Positions 1 to 5,845 are shown, counted from the stretch's first letter. The stretch: 5,845 bases of DNA from Hyphomonas sp. (GCA_029287305.1 JARFRJ010000250.1:1-5845), one strand, 5' to 3'. Program-made: numbers and translations. The notes: generated by a model from the sequence alone, not told the origin.

Positions 1-5
1 TGTTC

Positions 6-39
6 GTCTCGTGGGCTCGGAGATGTGTATAAGAGACAG
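6..39 (+). other. Nextera/Tn5 sequencing adapter remnant (not genomic)
   Basis: Positions 6-39 match, as I recall it, the full 34-base Illumina Nextera read-2 transposase adapter: a 15-base part starting GTCTCGTGGGCTCGG, then the 19-base Tn5 mosaic end AGATGTGTATAAGAGACAG at 21-39. This is library-construction sequence left at the edge of the assembly, not a natural transposon end. Bases 1-5 probably belong to the adapter/index side as well, and genomic sequence should be trusted only from about position 40. Confidence 0.97.
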
Positions 40-40
40 G

Positions 41-67
41 AATAAAAGGGGCGGCTCTATAAGCCCG
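41..67 (-). terminator. Weak candidate terminator after the DUF502 gene
   Basis: Reading the minus strand past the DUF502 stop, GGCT (65-62) can pair with AGCC (56-53) across a 5-nt loop. One further G-C pair (66 with 51) is possible if the base at 52 is bulged. A C-run (51-48) and then TTTTATT (47-41) follow. The stem is short, and the adapter junction at about 40 cuts off the downstream context, so this is only a possible Rho-independent terminator. Confidence 0.3.
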
Positions 68-78
68 GATCAATCTCT

Positions 79-873
79 CTACAAACCCTGATCTTTGTCT
101 TGCAGGTCAGCCGCGCTTTGCTCAGCAACTTTTTTTCTGATCTCATCGAGCTGTTCCGGCGTGAGATTGTTTGGCACGACCATCCCAACCGAGACAATCA
201 TTTTCGCGCCATCTTCAATCGTCATGTTGAGGTCAATGACTTCACTTTTGGGCACAAACATGAAGAAGCCTGAGGTCGGATTAGGCGTAGTGGGGACAAA
301 AACTCCCATCATTTTAGGGCCTAATCTTGCACCAATCTCACCTTTCAGAGGCACGGTGACAAAGCCAATACACCATGTGCCCTTTTTGGGAAATTCCACC
401 AGTACAATATCACGAAAAGAGGTTTCCTGATTACTCGCCAAGGTTTCAAACAATTGCTTGAACAGCAGGTAGATCGTCTTGATCACGGGCAGTCTGGACA
501 GAAACTGATCACCTGCCTTGATCATGGATCGACCGATTAGATTGGCCCCGACCGCACCGAGAAAGGTCAAGCCAATAAAGGCCACAACCACACCCAACCC
601 GGGCAAACCCAGCGTAATCTCCGTACCAAATATCGTGACCGTATCTGGAATATAGGTTTCCGGGTTCCAGGCCCGGGGGATGAGCGGCTTTATGCGTGCA
701 TCAATCCAGGTGATAAAACTGGCGACGAGATAAATCGTAATGGTGATCGGCGCGGCAATCACCACACCGGCGAAAAAACGTCCCCGAACCCAGCTGAAAA
801 AGGAGGTTTTCGGGGGCTCCGGGACAAGCGGATTATGCGGATGATCAGGCTCTTTATGTGTCCGTTTTGTCAC
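79..873 (-). CDS. DUF502 family inner-membrane protein
   Basis: This 264-residue protein has the layout of the DUF502 family, whose biochemical function is not established in bacteria. A polar, proline-rich N-terminus (1-28) is followed by RGRFFAGVVIAAPITITIYL, which starts the first membrane segment (about 33-57), and a second hydrophobic segment lies at about 89-113. A soluble part follows with the family-like stretch VFVPTTPNPTSGFFMFVP (191-208) and a region around IEDGAKMIVSVG (219-230). The C-terminus is charged and probably helical (238-264). The start is GTG (873-871): no ATG occurs before residue 117, a start there would lose both membrane segments, and a purine-rich GAGAGA lies 6 nt upstream. 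The stop is TAG. The gene lies 109 bp downstream of anmK on the same strand, so it may be co-transcribed with it or use a promoter in the gap. Family assignment is firm; role is unknown beyond an expected inner-membrane location. Confidence 0.93.
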   Translation of the reverse strand: MTKRTHKEPDHPHNPLVPEPPKTSFFSWVRGRFFAGVVIAAPITITIYLVASFITWIDARIKPLIPRAWNPETYIPDTVTIFGTEITLGLPGLGVVVAFIGLTFLGAVGANLIGRSMIKAGDQFLSRLPVIKTIYLLFKQLFETLASNQETSFRDIVLVEFPKKGTWCIGFVTVPLKGEIGARLGPKMMGVFVPTTPNPTSGFFMFVPKSEVIDLNMTIEDGAKMIVSVGMVVPNNLTPEQLDEIRKKVAEQSAADLQDKDQGL

Positions 874-982
874 TGTAAATCTCTCACGCGCCAGACGCGC
901 CTTATGTAAGGGGAATCGGTCAGAATATTTTATTCTATGTAGCTATCTATCATCTGCTTAGTGAAAATAGGTGAAAAATATG
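874..982 (-). promoter_or_regulatory. anmK-DUF502 intergenic region, AT-rich with small repeats
   Basis: This 109-bp gap holds no gene. Its anmK-proximal half (about 921-982) is clearly AT-rich compared with the flanking coding DNA, as is common for promoters. It contains a GTGAAAA direct repeat with a 10-bp period (961-967 and 971-977), a perfect 6-bp inverted repeat AGAATA/TATTCT around a 3-nt centre (922-936), and a direct repeat ACGCGCC at 886-892 and 895-901. TAGAAT or TAAAAT on the minus strand could act as a -10 element, but I found no convincing -35 element at proper spacing. No T-tracted hairpin follows the anmK stop, so read-through from anmK is possible. Confidence 0.35.
880..885 (-). 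promoter_or_regulatory. Ribosome binding site supporting the GTG start of the DUF502 gene
   Basis: The minus strand reads GAGAGA, then six bases (TTTACA), then GTG at 873-871. The match to AGGAGG is only partial, but the purine run and spacing suit a start, and no better start exists in this frame. Confidence 0.5.
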
Positions 983-2119
983 TTATTTGGGCGGAAATCT
1001 TCCAAGAATTGGCGCAGGTGCAATTTCGCCCCGCGCCCCTGTCGTCTCCGGAAAAGACAGAGATAAGCCGCGCACGCTGCGCATGGCAAGATAGGCAAAG
1101 GCTTCCGCTTCCAGACTGTCCCCGCGCCAAGCTGCCTCTTCTGCTAGGATCACAGAACATGGCAAAGCCTCTTCAATAGCGCGCACAAGAGCAGGGTTAT
1201 GCCGCCCACCGCCGCACAGGATCAACTGATCCGGCTGGCGCGGGGCGTGCTCCAGGCTGCGGGCGAGACTATGGGCACAGAGCGCGACGAGCGTTGCGGC
1301 CCCATCCGCAGGGGACAGGCCGCGCACAAGATTGGCATTAAAATCATATCGATCGAGAGATTTAGGCGGCTTTTGATCAAAATAAGGCGCGTCCAGAAGC
1401 TGCACCAGAAGCCCTTCATGAACCCGCCCACGGCTCGCCAGAGCGCCGCCCCGGTCATATGACCCAAGGCCATGCGCTTCCACCCATTCATCAATCGGCC
1501 CATTGGCTGGCCCTGTATCAAAGGCATATAAGCGACCCTCTTTGCCCAGAAAAGTGATATTGCTGACACCGCCCAGATTGACGATGGCTGAATTTTCAAA
1601 TCCGCTCTTGTGTAAAAGGGCCCGGTGATAAGCGGGCGCGAGCGGGGCACCCTGCCCGCCAGCCCTCATATCGGGCGTACGAAAATCATAGGCAAGCGGT
1701 ATGCCTAATCGCGCCTGTAAAGCCAGAGCATCAAGAATTTGACGCGTCTCCCCTAGCTGACCGTTTTGCGGCGCACGATGCAAGACAGTCTGTCCATGCA
1801 CGCCGGCCAAGGCCGGACGCGGTCCCGCCCCCTCTCTAAGGAGCTTATCCCAAGCCTCAATATGGGCTATATTGAGGGCCGCGCAGGCCGCACTATAATC
1901 GGGCACAGGCCCGTGCCAGTTCCAGTCACGCGCCTGTGCAACCGCATCTTGCAACACAACACGTTCAGAGGCTGTATATTTGCGCTCGGCCACAGGCCCA
2001 AACTCATAGACCTCTACGCCATCGGTCAGGATCATCGCTGCATCCACCGCATCTATGGACGTGCCCGACATAAAGCCAGCGACCCATAGAGGCGCAATTT
2101 TTTCTGTTTTCTGGTTCAA
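983..2119 (-). CDS. anmK: Anhydro-N-acetylmuramic acid kinase
   Basis: AnmK uses ATP to open the 1,6-anhydro ring of anhydro-MurNAc and phosphorylate it, giving MurNAc-6-phosphate in cytoplasmic peptidoglycan recycling. The 378-residue length is normal and the family blocks appear in order: GFMSGTS (15-21), GVHGQT (106-111), DFRTPDMRAGGQGAPLAPAYH (145-165, with D150 at the position expected for the catalytic aspartate), NLGGVSNIT (181-189), AFDTGPANGPIDEW (199-212), PPKSLDRYDF (251-260), LCGGGRHNP (301-309) and the C-terminal GDSLEAEAFAYLA (333-345) with PETTGA (357-362). The block usually seen as SGTSxDGxD reads SGTSIDAVD here, with Ala for Gly. The chosen start is TTG (2119-2117), with AGGAG placed seven bases upstream; the nearby ATG (2135-2133) is out of frame. 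The stop is TAA. It diverges from tyrS across 41 bp. Identification is secure. Confidence 0.97.
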   Translation of the reverse strand: MNQKTEKIAPLWVAGFMSGTSIDAVDAAMILTDGVEVYEFGPVAERKYTASERVVLQDAVAQARDWNWHGPVPDYSAACAALNIAHIEAWDKLLREGAGPRPALAGVHGQTVLHRAPQNGQLGETRQILDALALQARLGIPLAYDFRTPDMRAGGQGAPLAPAYHRALLHKSGFENSAIVNLGGVSNITFLGKEGRLYAFDTGPANGPIDEWVEAHGLGSYDRGGALASRGRVHEGLLVQLLDAPYFDQKPPKSLDRYDFNANLVRGLSPADGAATLVALCAHSLARSLEHAPRQPDQLILCGGGRHNPALVRAIEEALPCSVILAEEAAWRGDSLEAEAFAYLAMRSVRGLSLSFPETTGARGEIAPAPILGRFPPK

Positions 2120-2126
2120 AGCAACG

Positions 2127-2131
2127 CTCCT
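2127..2131 (-). promoter_or_regulatory. Shine-Dalgarno that fixes the TTG start of anmK
   Basis: AGGAG on the minus strand (2131-2127) is followed by seven bases and then TTG at 2119-2117. This strong site supports the rare start codon over any internal ATG; the first in-frame ATG is Met17, inside the conserved FMSGTS block, too late to be a start. Confidence 0.8.
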
Positions 2132-2150
2132 GCATGTTAGAGCCCAAACT

Positions 2151-2154
2151 GGAG
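2151..2154 (+). promoter_or_regulatory. Shine-Dalgarno that fixes the tyrS start
   Basis: GGAG at 2151-2154 stands six bases before ATG 2161. It supports that start over the in-frame ATG at 2134, which would add nine residues and has no comparable site in front of it. Confidence 0.8.
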
Positions 2155-2160
2155 ATATAC

Positions 2161-3420
2161 ATGACCGATTATAGCTATCAATCAGAGTTTTTAAACCGCT
2201 TGCATGCGCGCGGCTTTATCAAGCAAGTGACCCATCAGAGTGAACTGGACACTTATTGCCAAACCGGCACACCGATTGCCTATATTGGTTATGATGCAAC
2301 GGCCAAAAGCCTGCATGTTGGCTCATTAATGGGTATTATGATGCTGCGCCATTTACAGCAGGCGGGCGGCAAGCCGATTATTGTGATCGGCGGCGGCACG
2401 ACCAAAATCGGCGATCCAACTGATAAATCTGCCTCCCGCCCTATTTTAAGCGAGGCGGATATTGAGGAGAATATTGCCGGTATCAAAAAAGCTTTTGAGC
2501 CTTTTTTGAGCTTTGGCGATGGGCCGACAGATGCGGTGATGGTCAATAATGATGATTGGCTCGGTAAGATCGGCTATGTTGACTTTTTGCGCGAAACCGG
2601 AAAATATTTTACTATTAATACAATGGTAAAACAGGATACCGTGGCCAGGCGGCTGAAATCAGAAATCCCCTACACCTTTCTTGAATTCAATTATCTGCTT
2701 CTGCAATCTTATGACTTCCTGGAGTTGGCGCGGCGTGAGAACTGCCGCATTCAAATGGGCGGCTCCGACCAATGGGGTAATATTCTCGGCGGCGTCGATC
2801 TGAACCATAAAGCCGATGGACGCCAAGTTTATGGCCTCACATGCCCGCTCATCACCACCGCCTCTGGCAGTAAAATGGGTAAGACCGCCGCCGGGGCCAT
2901 ATGGCTGAATGCGGATATGCTTAGCCCATATGAATATTGGCAATTCTGGCGCAATTGCGAAGATGCCGATACTGGGCGGTTCTTGAAACTGTTTACAGAT
3001 TTGCCTCTGCAGGAGATTGCCCGGCTGGATGCCCTAGAAGGCGCCGACATAAATGCGGCGAAAATCGCCCTTGCCAATGCTGCCACCACACTGCTTCATG
3101 GGGGTGAGGCGGCAAAAAATGCCGAAGCCACCGCGCAAGCTGTTTTCACGCAAGGCGGCACGGGGCAAGCCTTGCCAAGCGTAGATATATCCCGGGGTGA
3201 AATTGAGGCCGGATATCTTATCGCGTCCGCTTTCACTCTGGCGGGGCTGACAAAATCCAATGGTGAGGCGCGGCGTCTGATCAAACAGGGCGCTGCCCGA
3301 TTAAATGACAGGCCTGTTCAGGACCCGAATGCCATCTTCACCCTAGATGATCTGGCAGAGGCAGGAACCTTTAAGCTTTCAGCGGGTAAAAAGCGCCACG
3401 CCCTCATTCAGGTGATTTAG
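2161..3420 (+). CDS. tyrS: Tyrosyl-tRNA synthetase (TyrRS)
   Basis: This class I synthetase charges tRNA-Tyr with tyrosine in the cytoplasm, at the expense of ATP. The 419 residues are typical of bacterial TyrRS. The Rossmann catalytic domain carries GYDATAKSLHVGS (43-55), with HVGS as the HIGH signature; the loop GGGTTKIGDPT (77-87); the tyrosine-site helix YLLLQSYDF (178-186); QMGGSDQWGNI (198-208); and KMGKT (238-242), the usual TyrRS form of KMSKS. A helical anticodon-binding region (about 250-345) follows, then an S4-like RNA-binding domain with GEARRLIKQGAARLNDRPV (368-386) and the closing SAGKKRHALIQVI (407-419). ATG 2161 is preferred over ATG 2134 because of GGAG six bases ahead. The stop is TAG. 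The gene diverges from anmK and its last 17 bp overlap the convergent AsmA-like gene. No tRNA-sensing leader is visible in the short gap. I see no convincing plus-strand promoter; it must lie at least partly in the anmK 5' coding region. Confidence 0.98.
   Translation: MTDYSYQSEFLNRLHARGFIKQVTHQSELDTYCQTGTPIAYIGYDATAKSLHVGSLMGIMMLRHLQQAGGKPIIVIGGGTTKIGDPTDKSASRPILSEADIEENIAGIKKAFEPFLSFGDGPTDAVMVNNDDWLGKIGYVDFLRETGKYFTINTMVKQDTVARRLKSEIPYTFLEFNYLLLQSYDFLELARRENCRIQMGGSDQWGNILGGVDLNHKADGRQVYGLTCPLITTASGSKMGKTAAGAIWLNADMLSPYEYWQFWRNCEDADTGRFLKLFTDLPLQEIARLDALEGADINAAKIALANAATTLLHGGEAAKNAEATAQAVFTQGGTGQALPSVDISRGEIEAGYLIASAFTLAGLTKSNGEARRLIKQGAARLNDRPVQDPNAIFTLDDLAEAGTFKLSAGKKRHALIQVI
2168..2195 (-). 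promoter_or_regulatory. Candidate anmK promoter inside the tyrS 5' coding region
   Basis: On the minus strand there is a perfect TATAAT (2173-2168), preceded by a 16-bp spacer and TTTAAA (2195-2190), which matches four of six bases of TTGACA. Transcription would begin near 2161, giving an anmK leader of roughly 40 nt that carries its AGGAG. The element overlaps codons 3-5 of tyrS (-10) and codons 10-12 (-35). The gap between the genes is too short to hold full promoters for both, so one or both must lie in coding sequence. The assignment is by motif only. Confidence 0.4.
3388..3403 (-). terminator. Weak candidate terminator after the AsmA-like gene
   Basis: Immediately after the TGA stop (3406-3404), the minus strand reads GGGCGTGGCGC and then TTTTT (3392-3388). 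A GCG/CGC stem closes a TGG triloop and could be lengthened by G-U pairs with the T-tract. It is short for a Rho-independent terminator, and it lies inside the tyrS coding sequence, where codon choice may explain it. Confidence 0.25.
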
Positions 3421-5845
3421 GGTCACCCGTTTCGGACAGGCGATCTACTGGGTCTGGCTCAGCCGGGTTTTGTAGATCGGGCTGGGATATAGACGTGTCC
3501 TCGGGGTCCGTTTCAGAAGCGATCGGAGTATCAGCTTCGAGGTCAGAGGGCGTTTCAAGCTGCGGCTCAGAGGATATTTCAGCTTCCGGTTCAGCCTCTA
3601 TTATCGTGCTGGGTTTATCTTGTGGCGGATTGGCGAGCGGTGCGGGGCGTGCCATTTCTGGATTATCAAAAATACCCCGTAAGATACCCGGCGTAATGGC
3701 GGAGAGAAGGTTTACCGAGACATTGGCCTGTCGCACACTGCCCGTCACATCATAGCGCAGGGAGATGACCCCTTCGCCTTCCCGGCGGACCAGAAGATCA
3801 CCAATAATCGGCAACCCACCAAGCGCTGAATTAATACCGAAACTGGGGACTAAAACACCCCCAATATCAATACGGTCTGCCCCCGGTGTGTAATGGCCAT
3901 TGGCCGTCAAGCCCAGAGCAGGACCATAGGCGCGCGCGCCGACAATACTATACCGTCCCTTTGAGACCGTGATCGGCACTTCAATTTTGCTGAAACCTAT
4001 GCCATTGCCGGACAAGGCGTCTGACAGGCCGCGTAAAGATGCAACGGACAGGATGCGCGCGAAAAGCGGCGCTTTGACAAGGCGGGTATCTTGTATATCC
4101 AAGCGAAATTGCGTTGGCAGCTCCTGCCCCCCCAAAGTGCCCGTCATCTGCAATCGCCCGCCTTTCAGCGCATCCATGCCAAAGAAAACATTTGTAAGAA
4201 AACTGGCATCATCGCAATTAATCAAAAAGGTTGGATCACCCAGCCCGGTCGCATCAAAGCTAAGATTTATACTGGCAGAGTTCGGCAGTTTTCCAATCGC
4301 AGAGGCGGTTTGCAAGCCGTCCTGAGTGGATGTCAGCGACATCACCGTTGTTTGCGTTTCAAAATCCGGACGCCATTGCAGACGGTCAATCCTAGCATTA
4401 AAGGTCAGATCACCAACTTGCACAGCCAGAGGCGCAGGAGACCGGCCAATAGTGGAGATATTCGGCATAAAGCTAGACATATCCAAAAATGCGCCCGCGG
4501 CATCGATGATCAGCGCGTCGGTTTCATTACGCCGGGCCGTGCCGGATAGGTCCATACGATCCTTTAGATAGGCTTTCTCAATATTCGCACTGATAAGACG
4601 TCCATTCGGCTGTACAGAAATCGTTCCATCAAAGACCGCCTCTTCTGTATTAAAGCTGATCTCACTCGTAACAATGTCAGGGGCAGCTTGATAGCGCAGG
4701 CTCGCCCTAGCCGGCACGCCGCGGGGTTTGACCCAGTCCAGAAGGGCAACGTCTAGCGCAAGGGACTGCAAATCGACCGCCGCATCGAGCTGACGGATAT
4801 TCGTTCCGGCTAATTTTGCCTGTAGCTCAACCGGGGCGTTTCCGAAAATATAGGCCCGGCTTGGAATACCCACTGCGTTCAGCATATCCGAATTGATCTG
4901 GCTTGTGGCCTTCAAATTTGCCAAACCATCATCACTATTGAACGCATACGCCCATTCATACTGCAAAGGGGCCTCGGCGATTTGCCCAAAGCCTGAAACA
5001 CGAAGACCCTTTTCATTCAGAAAAACTTTGGCATTGCTGTCGGTTAAGGAAAGATCAGACAAAGCATTCTTAAGGCCGCCCGAAATTACCTCACCCTCGC
5101 CAGTATATCTATAGTCAGAAATCGGAACATTTGGGATCGCAGGTCGGATCAACTCAAAGCGCATCACCCCCTCACCTGAGATATTATCCGGATTAAACCC
5201 GCTACGAGCTTCAATCTGCAGGCGACTATCACTGACCATGCGGGCCAAGCTTTGCGCCGGACCACGCCCTTCAATATTGACAATCATATCTGCCCCGCGA
5301 GGATGTAATTGCGGATAATGGACACTGCCCCCCTCAATCTGCCAGTCTTGCAAAACCCCATCGGTAAAATCAATTTTGACAGAATTTCCTGTCATTGTGC
5401 CAGTTGCTGTAACCCCTTTTATCTCCGGCATATCGGGAATTGCCTGCAAGCCGACATCTATTGCCTGAAATGTCACACTCAGGGCTTCATCGGCCAGATG
5501 CCCCTGCTTGAAACTATTGCGCCCAATAGTGATATCCGCCTGAGCCTCTGTGACCACACCGCCGCGCATATTACTGGAAATATAGCGCCGCGCCCCCGGA
5601 CCCAGGCTTTCCGGCCAATAATCCAACAGGCTTTTAATCGCGATAGGACCACTGACACGGCTTGTAAGCGCCAGTTCAAGCGGTAACTCGCCGCGCTGGG
5701 CATCCTGAATGCGGGCCATTTGCCCCTTCAGTGTCAGGCCCGCTTCATTCAGACGCAAAGCCAAATTGTCCAGCTTCAAGGCGGATTTGGCACTGTCTAC
5801 CACGCCAGAGACCTCTACTTGGCTGACCTGCCAAATTTGCGGAAA
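3404..5845 (-). CDS. AsmA/YhdP-like (DUF3971-type) protein, 5' end beyond the window
   Basis: The window holds 813 C-terminal residues; the frame stays open to the edge, so the GTG at 5803 is not a supported start. The missing part should include the N-terminal membrane anchor typical of the family. AsmA-like proteins such as YhdP and TamB span the periplasm and are linked to phospholipid movement to the outer membrane; that role is inferred here from family. Supporting features are a DUF3971-type motif DYWPESLGPGARRYISSNMR (visible residues 75-94), long beta-rich stretches with alternating polar and hydrophobic residues, and a C-terminal AsmA module at about 589-730 (3656-4081). This module contains LVKAPLFARILSVASLRGLS, YGPALGLTANGHY, NSALGGLPIIGDLL, the block EGEGVISLRYDVTGS, and VNLLSAITPGILRGIF. 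An 83-residue acidic Pro/Glu/Ser-rich tail (3407-3655) ends at TGA. The gene converges on tyrS and overlaps it by 17 bp. Its promoter lies outside the window. Family placement is confident; choice among AsmA subfamilies is less so. Confidence 0.9.
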   Translation of the reverse strand, partial: FPQIWQVSQVEVSGVVDSAKSALKLDNLALRLNEAGLTLKGQMARIQDAQRGELPLELALTSRVSGPIAIKSLLDYWPESLGPGARRYISSNMRGGVVTEAQADITIGRNSFKQGHLADEALSVTFQAIDVGLQAIPDMPEIKGVTATGTMTGNSVKIDFTDGVLQDWQIEGGSVHYPQLHPRGADMIVNIEGRGPAQSLARMVSDSRLQIEARSGFNPDNISGEGVMRFELIRPAIPNVPISDYRYTGEGEVISGGLKNALSDLSLTDSNAKVFLNEKGLRVSGFGQIAEAPLQYEWAYAFNSDDGLANLKATSQINSDMLNAVGIPSRAYIFGNAPVELQAKLAGTNIRQLDAAVDLQSLALDVALLDWVKPRGVPARASLRYQAAPDIVTSEISFNTEEAVFDGTISVQPNGRLISANIEKAYLKDRMDLSGTARRNETDALIIDAAGAFLDMSSFMPNISTIGRSPAPLAVQVGDLTFNARIDRLQWRPDFETQTTVMSLTSTQDGLQTASAIGKLPNSASINLSFDATGLGDPTFLINCDDASFLTNVFFGMDALKGGRLQMTGTLGGQELPTQFRLDIQDTRLVKAPLFARILSVASLRGLSDALSGNGIGFSKIEVPITVSKGRYSIVGARAYGPALGLTANGHYTPGADRIDIGGVLVPSFGINSALGGLPIIGDLLVRREGEGVISLRYDVTGSVRQANVSVNLLSAITPGILRGIFDNPEMARPAPLANPPQDKPSTIIEAEPEAEISSEPQLETPSDLEADTPIASETDPEDTSISQPDLQNPAEPDPVDRLSETGDPKSPE
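3441..3479 (+). terminator. Extended hairpin after tyrS, possible terminator or 3'-end stabiliser
   Basis: Starting 21 bp after the tyrS stop, CGATCTAC (3441-3448) is perfectly complementary to GTAGATCG (3472-3479). With the same centre, 3450-3458 pairs with 3462-3470 through four Watson-Crick and five G-U pairs, closing a TCA triloop; the only mismatch is U-U at 3449/3471. In total 17 of 18 positions pair in plus-strand RNA. The G-U pairs become A-C mismatches in minus-strand RNA, so the full structure is specific to the tyrS transcript. No T-tract follows, so it is not a standard intrinsic terminator; it may mark or protect the 3' end after Rho-dependent termination. It lies within the AsmA-like acidic tail. 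Confidence 0.45.

Noticed and set aside
21..39. Tn5 mosaic end read as a natural transposon terminus
   Set aside because: It is joined to the Nextera 15-base adapter part and sits at the very edge of the window, with no transposase or other element sequence nearby.
930..1179. Small open frames across the anmK 3' end and the gap (930-1160 minus, 961-1179 plus)
   Set aside because: Most of each overlaps the conserved C-terminus of anmK in another frame, and the remaining part is AT-rich non-coding-like sequence.
1199..2089. Open frames on the strand opposite anmK (1199-1462, 1766-2089) and in another frame of the same strand (1222-1650)
   Set aside because: They are shadows of anmK, whose protein matches its family along the whole length; the alternative translations have no recognisable motifs.
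2134..2160. Upstream ATG (2134) as the tyrS start
   Set aside because: It would add nine residues (MLEPKLEIY) unlike the usual TyrRS N-terminus, and the GGAG at 2151 is correctly placed for ATG 2161 instead.
3929..3940. Perfect 12-bp palindrome GGCGCGCGCGCC
   Set aside because: It encodes Gly-Ala-Arg-Ala in the conserved C-terminal AsmA module; alternating GC is readily explained by codon use.
3495..5686. Plus-strand open frames antisense to the AsmA-like gene (for example 4091-4549 and 5309-5686)
   Set aside because: Their translations are low in recognisable features and lie across a continuous family-supported coding frame, with no ribosome binding sites that stand out.
5801..5803. GTG at 5803 as the true start of the AsmA-like gene
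   Set aside because: The frame stays open for 14 more codons to the window edge, no ribosome binding site is evident, and the protein lacks the N-terminal membrane anchor expected of the family.

Overview
The window looks like a chromosomal core segment from an alphaproteobacterium of moderate GC. The evidence is the set of protein families (an alphaproteobacterial-style TyrRS with HVGS and KMGKT signatures, AnmK, a DUF502 membrane protein, a YhdP/AsmA-like protein with a DUF3971-type motif) and the tight packing. The taxon is an inference from protein character, and I cannot place it below class. I see no mobile element, CRISPR array, tRNA, rRNA or phage gene, and no sign of a new defence or biosynthetic system.

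Layout. Positions 6-39 are not genomic: they match the Illumina Nextera (Tn5) read-2 adapter, so the window starts at an untrimmed contig or read edge. Next, on the minus strand, are a DUF502 two-TM membrane protein (79-873, GTG start) and, 109 bp upstream of it, anmK (983-2119, TTG start), so the two are co-oriented in the order anmK then DUF502. tyrS (2161-3420, plus strand) diverges from anmK across only 41 bp. The C-terminal 813 residues of a large AsmA/YhdP-like protein (3404-5845, minus strand) converge on tyrS and overlap its 3' end by 17 bp. This last gene runs off the right edge.

Function. Three of the four genes concern the cell envelope. AnmK recycles anhydro-MurNAc released from peptidoglycan, the AsmA-like protein probably takes part in lipid traffic between inner and outer membranes, and DUF502 is an inner-membrane protein of unknown role. 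tyrS is housekeeping translation. E. coli also keeps anmK close to tyrS (anmK-mliC-pdxH-tyrS), so the neighbourhood is partly conserved.

The most interesting sequence-level signals are regulatory. They are a 39-nt extended hairpin just after the tyrS stop, whose G-U pairs make it strong only in the tyrS-sense RNA although it lies in the AsmA-like coding sequence; a perfect TATAAT on the anmK strand inside codons 3-5 of tyrS; and a small cluster of direct and inverted repeats in the anmK-DUF502 gap.
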